The notes under the pieces are model-generated. The model saw only the letters and a list, made by a program, of their open reading frames with translations, was not told the origin of the DNA and did not search any database. Both the position numbers and the translations under genes were made by a program. Source: a virus. From it: DNA of 35,981 bases. This document shows positions 7,070 through 12,653 of the stretch, piece after piece. Each line of letters opens with the position of its first letter. Position 1 is the stretch's first letter. Location: positions 1 to 35,981 of the IMG/VR virus record IMGVR_UViG_3300034012_000717; one strand, 5' to 3'.

Positions 7070-7422
7070 CTGGCCAGCCGCTTTTCAATCTGCGTAATAA
7101 ACTCCGACACCTGCACCGCCGTGGCCTTAGGGTTCTCGCTGCGGTACTTGTCCGCCTCCAAGGCAATCCGCTGGTTACGCCACAGCGTCGACCGCTTGCG
7201 GGCCTCTTCCGCTCGCTGAGCCTTGATGTACCGAATCACCGCACCGACTGGCGGCATCGCTTCGGCGGTGTCGACCAAGTGCATGCAGGCCTTGGTTATC
7301 TCCGCCGTCTCGTACCGCCGCAGGGCAATCCACCAAGCTTCGACGTGCATCTCGTTGGCCTCCCGATTGAACGCCGCAAAGATGAACGCCACCGCTGCCG
7401 CCACTTCCGTTTTCGTTGTCAT
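7066..7422 (-). CDS. Probable helicase loader (G39P/DnaC-accessory-like)
   Basis: A 118-aa all-helical protein (EVAAAVAFIFAAFNR..., WWIALRRYETAEITKACMHLVDT..., MPPVGAVIRYIK) with the helical pattern of short phage helicase loaders/inhibitors such as SPP1 G39P: W-x-x-x-L near residue 30 and a PP-x-x-x-I turn after it. The start overlaps the initiator gene by ATGA, giving an initiator-loader pair like lambda O-P. No ATP-binding motif is present, consistent with G39P rather than DnaC. Assignment is by pattern and position. Confidence 0.55.
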   Translation of the reverse strand: MTTKTEVAAAVAFIFAAFNREANEMHVEAWWIALRRYETAEITKACMHLVDTAEAMPPVGAVIRYIKAQRAEEARKRSTLWRNQRIALEADKYRSENPKATAVQVSEFITQIEKRLAR

Positions 7423-8336
7423 TCGCTGTATCCCTCTAAAAGTGCCTGCTGCCCCGTAATCCGCCCCGCTGCCGCATCAGCTGCCGCCGCCTTGGAAATG
7501 ATCGCAGCCATGTTTGCTTGAGCCTGCTGGGCGAAGGTGACCGGCTTGCTGGCTGGCTGCTGTTTGGAAACGCAGAACGTCCAGCCCTGATAGTTGTTGG
7601 CAATTGCCTTTTCGATTCCGTCCCGCACAACTTCAGGCCCGTACTTGGTTAGAGCCTTCTCGACCTGCGTTACCAGTTTCTTCAGCCCCATCGGTTTGTA
7701 TTTGTGGTTTCGCTGCCGCTTGTATTCCAGCCACTCCTCACAGATGTCCCGCACGCATTCGGGGAACTGTGGCGAGGGTTCAGGTGGAACGTCCGCAGGT
7801 GGCGGTTCTTTTGGCGGCTCACCAACAGCGGTCTGTTCTTCAGCACTTTCCCCCTTGGGGGATAAAGGGGGTTCTTCTTCCTTCTTACTCTTCTCTTCTG
7901 TACTCTCCTCTACTGTGGTCACGCTTTTGTCACAAACTTCTGTGACATTTGTCACAACTTTTTGTGACATTTCTGTGACACGTTCTTTCTGCTTCCGACG
8001 AGACGCTGAAATCCGCTTTTTTGCGGACTCGCCCAGCCATCGGTCCCAGTTCGGAAAACTGATGTAAGGCTTGCCGTCGGTGTCTACGCCATGCTCCAGC
8101 CATCCAGCATCCGCCATGAGCTGCGGAAAGTCCGGCAGGGAAGTCACCCGGCCAAGTGATGTTAGCGTGACATGCTTAACGCAGCCGTCCTGCGACTGCC
8201 TTGACGCCCACGCCCAGATTCGGTGCAGGTAGCCGACCACGACTTCCTCCCGCTGGCCAATCCGTTCCGCCATGTAGGTCACGGCTGGGTCTTCGTACAG
8301 GTCCAGCCGCATTGGTATCCAGTCACCTGCCATCAT
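7419..8336 (-). CDS. Replication initiator (replisome-organiser type) containing a putative origin
   Basis: A 305-aa protein. Residues 1-125 form the winged-helix N-terminal domain of phage replisome organisers: MRLDLYEDPAV, W-A-W, DGCVKHVTLTSLG, GWLEHG, FPNWDRWLGESAKKR. Residues 125-190 are a low-complexity Val/Thr then Pro/Glu linker. Residues 190-260 form a C-terminal helical domain (ECVRDICEEWLEYKRQRNH..., NNYQGWTF) of the DnaD-like type that contacts helicase or loader. DNA coding for the linker holds iteron-like repeats. The start overlaps the RusA stop (ATGA); an ATG three bases on has better ribosome-site spacing. Role is well supported by domain layout and neighbours. Confidence 0.8.
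   Translation of the reverse strand: MMAGDWIPMRLDLYEDPAVTYMAERIGQREEVVVGYLHRIWAWASRQSQDGCVKHVTLTSLGRVTSLPDFPQLMADAGWLEHGVDTDGKPYISFPNWDRWLGESAKKRISASRRKQKERVTEMSQKVVTNVTEVCDKSVTTVEESTEEKSKKEEEPPLSPKGESAEEQTAVGEPPKEPPPADVPPEPSPQFPECVRDICEEWLEYKRQRNHKYKPMGLKKLVTQVEKALTKYGPEVVRDGIEKAIANNYQGWTFCVSKQQPASKPVTFAQQAQANMAAIISKAAAADAAAGRITGQQALLEGYSE
7871..7980. other. Putative replication origin: iterons plus polypyrimidine tract inside the initiator gene
   Basis: Positions 7926-7980 hold two and a half copies of a 22-base repeat, each an inverted pair TTTGTCACAA / TGTGACA: TGTCACA at 7928 and 7950, TGTGACA at 7941, 7963 and 7974, plus GTGGTCAC at 7915. Beside them, 7871-7912 is almost purely pyrimidine on the plus strand. 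Iterons followed by a strand-asymmetric tract inside the initiator's linker is the layout of the lambda origin in gene O. Repeats are directly visible; origin function is inferred. Confidence 0.65.
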
Positions 8337-8764
8337 TCACCCCACATTACTACGACTTCCGTGTGCGGCTGCTCGCCCAATGCCGCCCTAAACTTGCTTA
8401 GGTTCGCCTGGTACACCCGTGAATCATCCACCCACAGCTGCCCGTTCAAGGCATCCGCCAGCGACTTGAACAGGTTGTCGACATCCGGCTTGCCCAGATG
8501 CGGCATCCGCTCCGTGCCTAACTTCTTCGGCACCTTGACCGGTCTTGGGAACACGAATCGCACCAGCACCGTCACCGGCACGTCCAGCGGCTCGCCTTGG
8601 TAGGCTTCGGCGGCAGCGAACCGGGCCGCAGCCTTGAACGCATTGACCGGGTCACGTGCTGGCGTGTAGTTCATCGCCATCGCCTTGCCGTGCATGTGCA
8701 TTACCCGATGCCGCTGCCGTGGCTGGGCCACTGGGATGCCTGGGATAACAAACCGTAAAAGCAT
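8333..8764 (-). CDS. rusA: RusA-type Holliday junction resolvase
   Basis: A 143-aa protein with the RusA core near residues 91-116: GKPDVDNLFKSLADALNG then WVDDSRV. Asp94, Asp96, Lys100 and Asp113/114 fit the acidic metal site and catalytic Lys of the family. RusA dimers cut four-way junctions symmetrically during recombination and replication. GGAGG lies 6 bases before ATG. It lies between the PP-loop protein and the replication initiator and overlaps the latter by four bases. Confidence 0.93.
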   Translation of the reverse strand: MLLRFVIPGIPVAQPRQRHRVMHMHGKAMAMNYTPARDPVNAFKAAARFAAAEAYQGEPLDVPVTVLVRFVFPRPVKVPKKLGTERMPHLGKPDVDNLFKSLADALNGQLWVDDSRVYQANLSKFRAALGEQPHTEVVVMWGE

Positions 8765-8828
8765 CGTTGCCTCCGTGTTGGTACAAACCCCCGCCCGCTT
8801 CGTGTTGCAGGCCGGGACTTGTCGCTAG

Positions 8829-9674
8829 TTAATTCCCGCACATGCCTTCGCAGTCCATCTGCGAAAACTGAAACTTCATTTGCCCGTCCGCTGGCTTGGC
8901 CTGTAGCTGCACCAAGGCCAGCGGCTGGCAGCTTCGGTGTAGGTATTGCTTTGACTCCATGCCTTTTGTGCAGCGGCTAGATTCGTCCCTAATCGCTTCG
9001 TCAATTTCAACAGCTCGATGCCAGCCTTGCGGGTCCGTTTCCTTAAGCCGTAGCCATTCGTCGTCGCTTCGGTATGGGCAGAACACGCAGGCCGAACGTG
9101 GGACCGTGTAGCCCGGCAGTCGCTTCCGCAGCCATGCCAAGCAGTCGGTGCGGGTCATGAAGTCGTCGAACAGCGGGAACTCAGCCCGCCATCCAGCCCG
9201 ACCGATAAACCGGGTCCGCACTCGCTCCACCCGCCGAGGCTCATCAAACGACAGGCCGAATAGCTGCGTGATTTCCAACTCCTTCGGTTTACGCTGGCCC
9301 TTTTCCAGCCCGGCCAGTTCCCGAATCGCTCGTTCGATTGGCTTAATCTTAAATTCAGCGGTGCAAAGACGCCGACCAATGCCGTTAGGCTTGCCAACTT
9401 CGTCAGCCGTATAAGCCGGAATCGAAACGAACCATTGCCCAGTAGCGTTCATGCCGTTTTTAAGATTGTCGCCCAAACTCGTTTCGCTCGCCCGGCAGAC
9501 GACAATCTCCGGCCCGCCCAGCGTCCGCAAAAATTCAAGGTGCTGGTAAACGTCCTGCGGTTCGTCGCCCGTGTCCGCAAAAATGGCGTAGTCAACTGGC
9601 GGCAAGTCGCCGTCGATAAGCATCAGAAAAAGCGTCGTGGACTGAACGCCAGCCCCAAGGTTTAAGATTCTCAT
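8829..9674 (-). CDS. PP-loop ATPase of the PAPS reductase/DndC superfamily
   Basis: A 281-aa protein with a modified PP-loop NLGAGVQSTTL (residues 5-15), FADTGDEPQDVYQHL, a LCTAEFKIKPI block, and a CVFCPYRSDDEW motif. The three conserved Cys match the phage branch of phosphoadenosine phosphosulfate reductase-like proteins. The superfamily activates substrates by adenylation and includes sulfurtransferases such as DndC. The second of two close ATGs (9674) is chosen because AAAAGG sits 6 bases upstream; longer upstream frames run through a structured leader. The reaction in phages is not established; sulfate assimilation is unlikely given the isolated gene. Confidence 0.8.
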   Translation of the reverse strand: MRILNLGAGVQSTTLFLMLIDGDLPPVDYAIFADTGDEPQDVYQHLEFLRTLGGPEIVVCRASETSLGDNLKNGMNATGQWFVSIPAYTADEVGKPNGIGRRLCTAEFKIKPIERAIRELAGLEKGQRKPKELEITQLFGLSFDEPRRVERVRTRFIGRAGWRAEFPLFDDFMTRTDCLAWLRKRLPGYTVPRSACVFCPYRSDDEWLRLKETDPQGWHRAVEIDEAIRDESSRCTKGMESKQYLHRSCQPLALVQLQAKPADGQMKFQFSQMDCEGMCGN

Positions 9675-9683
9675 TTGCATCCT

Positions 9684-9774
9684 TTTTAAACCCCCACCCT
9701 CGCCCGACGCTGCTAAGCAACCGGCAGCGGCAAAGATTACGCCGCCAACCCACACAGGTGCGAGGATGGGTTTA
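9684..9774 (-). ncRNA. Structured leader upstream of the PP-loop gene
   Basis: This gap of about 100 bases has a long-range stem: AAACCCATCCTCGC (9774-9761) pairs with GCGAGGGTGGGGGTTT (9699-9684) over about 14 pairs with a two-base bulge. It closes a loop containing smaller stems (GCGGC/GCCGC and, overlapping it, GCTGC/GCAGC). The closing stem ends just before the AAAAAGG ribosome site, so it could control translation. No known riboswitch class is recognised. Confidence 0.35.
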
Positions 9775-9778
9775 GTTC

Positions 9779-10024
9779 CTAATCAATTTGCGACCTGATA
9801 CCTTCAAGTAAGCACGTTTGCAGTCCAATGTTTGCGAACGCTGCAATCAAGCCTTCAATACATGGCGGCTGGTTACTATAAAAACTCATTTGCAGTTCTA
9901 TGTTTTCATACAATGCGTGGCGTACATCACTAGGCATCTCCGCGAGGTAATCAGTCATGTTTGATTTACGTTGCTCCAGCTTGGATTCGTAAACTGATGT
10001 TTCCTTTGCGATTTCTTCGCTCAT
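9779..10024 (-). CDS. Small helical protein, function unknown
   Basis: An 81-aa protein beginning MSEEIAKETSVYESKLEQRKSN, mostly helical, with two late Cys residues. It shares the MSEE start with its upstream neighbour and is more AT-rich than most genes here. AGGA lies 8 bases before ATG. The two may be an acquired pair. No function can be assigned. Confidence 0.6.
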   Translation of the reverse strand: MSEEIAKETSVYESKLEQRKSNMTDYLAEMPSDVRHALYENIELQMSFYSNQPPCIEGLIAAFANIGLQTCLLEGIRSQID

Positions 10025-10033
10025 AGACTTTTC

Positions 10034-10366
10034 CTACTTCAAGTCGTTTTCGATTTTGGCGATTCTCAACTTCAGTTCGCCAAGCTCGCTGGTCAGTTCT
10101 TCGATTCGCTTAAAGCATCTTGATGTCATGCCGCCGATGCTGCTCGCGCCACCCAAAACCACTTTCTGCTTTTCAATTTTGATGTTCTCGCAAGCTGACT
10201 GAATGTTTGCTTTTGTGACGTGAAAATTCAGCGTCTTGGCAAACCATTCGACAGCCCTTTCGTAACTGGTGAACGGTTCGTTTTTCTCTGCAACGTATTG
10301 CTTGACTGCAAACGCCAATTCAATTGCTTGACGCTGATTCAAAAATGATTTCTTTTCTTCACTCAT
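10034..10366 (-). CDS. Helical/coiled-coil protein, function unknown
   Basis: A 110-aa protein with a C-terminal coiled coil (RIEELTSELGELKLRIAKIENDL). The first 70 residues are a helical, Lys-rich domain that might bind nucleic acid. GGAG lies 6 bases before ATG. It is the first gene after an intrinsic terminator, so it may start a new transcript, though no clear promoter is visible between them. AT-rich relative to neighbours. Confidence 0.65.
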   Translation of the reverse strand: MSEEKKSFLNQRQAIELAFAVKQYVAEKNEPFTSYERAVEWFAKTLNFHVTKANIQSACENIKIEKQKVVLGGASSIGGMTSRCFKRIEELTSELGELKLRIAKIENDLK

Positions 10367-10383
10367 AACTTTCTCCGTTGGTT

Positions 10384-10415
10384 AAAAAATGCGACAGGCT
10401 CCCACCGCTGTCGCA
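10384..10415 (-). terminator. Intrinsic terminator after the 134-aa gene
   Basis: A perfect 8-bp stem, TGCGACAG (10415-10408) with CTGTCGCA (10397-10390), a 10-base loop and six T (10389-10384) on the minus strand. It lies 55 bases after the stop of the upstream gene. Confidence 0.8.
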
Positions 10416-10429
10416 CCGGCGGGGTTAGC

Positions 10430-10459
10430 GTGTCCGGCGGGACTAACAAAACCGGACAC
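10430..10459 (-). other. Second hairpin just upstream of the terminator
   Basis: A perfect 8-bp stem GTGTCCGG/CCGGACAC with a 14-base loop. An alternative pairing, GTTAG (10424-10428) with CTAAC (10443-10447), would disrupt it, so the two hairpins could form an attenuator-like switch. There is no T-run directly after it. Confidence 0.55.
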
Positions 10460-10470
10460 GGCCAGGGAAA

Positions 10471-10875
10471 CTACGATGTCGCCAGTTGTGCTGGTGTCCC
10501 CAAACGCTTGACCAGCCCTTTGCGAATCTTGACGCCGACTGGCATCACACGAATCGCCACGACCTGATCGCCAAACGCTTCCACCTCCCGCACCGCCAGC
10601 GTGATCTCCTTGCCGACCCACTCAGCCGGGCCACCACCGCAGACGAAGTGCAGCACCGACTCGTTCGTTTTGCACAGCACCAGCATCTTGGCCTTGCCCT
10701 CAAACCGCAGCGTCCATTTATCGATGGGCTTGCCGTTCGCACTCCGCAGCCGGTTAGGTTCGATGGCCTCGGCGATCTTGACCTTGACCGTTTGATATGC
10801 ACCTTTGGCCAGCAAGTTCTCCGCATACAGGAACTCTTGGCCGTAGCTTTCTTTGTCTTTCACGTTCTGCCCCAT
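10471..10875 (-). CDS. Conserved recombination-module protein next to exonuclease, function unknown
   Basis: A 134-aa protein (EFLYAENLLAKGAYQTVKVKI, KPIDKWTLRFEGKAKMLVLCKTN, AEWVGKEITLAVREVEAFGDQVVAIRV) with an OB-like beta pattern. Proteins with this look commonly sit directly after RecE-like exonucleases in phages, where a single-strand binding or annealing partner would be expected. It starts two bases after the exonuclease stop. Function is inferred only from position and fold impression. Confidence 0.65.
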   Translation of the reverse strand: MGQNVKDKESYGQEFLYAENLLAKGAYQTVKVKIAEAIEPNRLRSANGKPIDKWTLRFEGKAKMLVLCKTNESVLHFVCGGGPAEWVGKEITLAVREVEAFGDQVVAIRVMPVGVKIRKGLVKRLGTPAQLATS

Positions 10876-10877
10876 AG

Positions 10878-11729
10878 TTAAAATGCCACTTCACTCGGCA
10901 CGTCCGTGTCTTCCAGTTCGACGATCTCCATGTCGTCCTCCCGCTTCAGCCCATACGCCGGGATCAGCTCCGGCCAGTCGTTCTGCCATCGGCCCGTCTG
11001 ATAACACGCCGCCAACTCGCACAGTTTCCGTGCGTGGAACTGCCTCGCTGCCTTGCGATCTTCGGGGCCGTACTCACGCCGCAGCACCCTGTACGGGAAC
11101 TCAGTCTCGACTACCCAGAACACGAACGTCACCCGCTCCGCATCTCGCACCGACTCAAGGCCCGCCGTGTAATGTGCGTCCTGTAGCCAGTACCGAAACC
11201 GATCCGCAGTCCGCCCCCACTCCCACGGGTTGACCGTCGCCGTCACCTTCAAGTCGTGGCAAAAGATTCCGGCACTTGGCCCCTCGCACCACCAGTCCGG
11301 CTTGGCCCTGCACTTGAGTCCACTTGCTGCGTCGGTCCAGTAAATGGCCTGCTCCCGTGCCGCTGCCGACTCGATGCCCATTTCGGGGACGTACCGCCGC
11401 ACGCTTTCGATGATGGCCGCAATCCGCCCGAACTCCGCAGCCTTCACGTACACGATGCCAGGCGTCGCCGCTCGCAGCTCCGCCATCCGTTTGCCGTTGA
11501 TGGCTCCGTTCGATTGCAGGCAGTCGTCGGGGACAAGGCGGACGTGGTCTTCGAGCTGGCCACCTTCAAGCAGGACAGCATGGACAGTCGTGCCGACATC
11601 CATTGAGGCAGTCGATTCGCGGGCCGGTAGTTTGCGTTCGATGTAGCGGAGCCGAAATAACTCGCGGTCGGTGCAAAAGTCCGATAGCATCGACTTGCTG
11701 ACGTGGTCGTAGTCGTCGTGGTAGTTCAT
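10878..11729 (-). CDS. RecE-like PD-(D/E)XK exonuclease
   Basis: A 283-aa protein of the exonuclease VIII/YqaJ-like group. Visible elements are MDVGTTVHAVLLEG (His50), the RAKPDWW block with Asp145, the catalytic DLK (Asp159, Lys161) and a helix with WLQDAHYTAG near residue 182. The family degrades double-stranded DNA ends to feed single-strand annealing. The ribosome site AGGAG lies 6 bases before ATG. It lies between a DNA methyltransferase and a probable annealing or SSB-like partner, forming a recombination module with RusA further on. Confidence 0.85.
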   Translation of the reverse strand: MNYHDDYDHVSKSMLSDFCTDRELFRLRYIERKLPARESTASMDVGTTVHAVLLEGGQLEDHVRLVPDDCLQSNGAINGKRMAELRAATPGIVYVKAAEFGRIAAIIESVRRYVPEMGIESAAAREQAIYWTDAASGLKCRAKPDWWCEGPSAGIFCHDLKVTATVNPWEWGRTADRFRYWLQDAHYTAGLESVRDAERVTFVFWVVETEFPYRVLRREYGPEDRKAARQFHARKLCELAACYQTGRWQNDWPELIPAYGLKREDDMEIVELEDTDVPSEVAF

Positions 11730-11738
11730 TAGCTGCTC

Positions 11739-12653
11739 CTAGAAAAGTGACGGTTGATTCAACTTCGCTTCCTCATCGGCGAGGAACTTGCTGGCCCACT
11801 CAAAATAGGACTGCTTCAGTTCGACGCCGATAAACTTACGGCCAGTCTGGACGCTGACCACGCCTTCACTGCCGATGCCCGCGAACGGACTCAGCACGAC
11901 ATCGCCTTCGTTCGTCCACAGCTCCAAGCACCGCTCGATAACATCCAATTGCAGCGGGCAAATGTGCCGGTCGTCTGCTTCCTCTCTGGCCATGCGTCCA
12001 TTCAGCGTCCGGCTCTGGTTGATGTCCATCCAGACCGGGCTGGCGTACCGCTGCCAGACATCAATGCTCAAGTCGCCCTTGTTGTCGAACGTGGACTGGT
12101 CGCCGATGAACCGCTCGAACCGACCGCTGACTGGGCTTTCGTTGTCGCCGCCTTTGCGGAATGTGCAAACGTAGTCGGGGATTCCTTGGCGTGAACGGCA
12201 ACTGTCCTTTGTGATTTGCTTGTGCAACAGGCCGAGAGCCTTTGTCCGCTGCATCGCCAGCACCGGGTCTTTCCAAATGCAAACCTCGGAGTGGTAAACG
12301 AATCCGCTGGCCTGCATAGTGCGGATGATGTCGCCGCGAAAGTCACGGATGCCGATGTAGCCGTTGTTCTGAATCGTGCTGGGCAAGTTCATGCAATGGA
12401 CGCTGACCAGCCTGCCCGGTTTAATCAGCCGATAAAGCTGGTCCGACAGAAAGCGGTAGTGCGTGAAAAACTCCTCATCCGTCTCGCAGTTGCCCATGTC
12501 TCGCTCACTGTCGCTGTAGACGTATAGCGACGCAAACGGCGGACTGAACACGGAATAATCAATCGATTCGTCCGGCAGTCCTTGCAGCACCTCGCAGCAG
12601 TCGCCGCGAAACAGATGCCACCTCTCGCCTTTAGCCTGGTCTATCACTTGCAT
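11739..12653 (-). CDS. DNA methyltransferase (beta-class N6/N4)
   Basis: A 304-aa site-specific DNA methyltransferase. The catalytic motif IV is SPPF (residues 37-40) and the SAM-binding motif I, SPFAGIGSEG, is near residues 255-264, so the order IV-then-I marks the beta class. SPPF is typical of N4-cytosine enzymes but also of some N6-adenine ones. AAGGAG lies 8 bases before ATG, and the gene overlaps the helicase end by 10 bases. No restriction endonuclease partner is visible, suggesting phage self-protection rather than a restriction system. Recognition sequence unknown. Confidence 0.9.
   Translation of the reverse strand: MQVIDQAKGERWHLFRGDCCEVLQGLPDESIDYSVFSPPFASLYVYSDSERDMGNCETDEEFFTHYRFLSDQLYRLIKPGRLVSVHCMNLPSTIQNNGYIGIRDFRGDIIRTMQASGFVYHSEVCIWKDPVLAMQRTKALGLLHKQITKDSCRSRQGIPDYVCTFRKGGDNESPVSGRFERFIGDQSTFDNKGDLSIDVWQRYASPVWMDINQSRTLNGRMAREEADDRHICPLQLDVIERCLELWTNEGDVVLSPFAGIGSEGVVSVQTGRKFIGVELKQSYFEWASKFLADEEAKLNQPSLF

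Noticed and set aside
8829-9674. PP-loop gene as a true PAPS reductase for sulfate assimilation
   Set aside because: It is alone in the window without other sulfur-assimilation genes and has the phage-type CxxC pattern.
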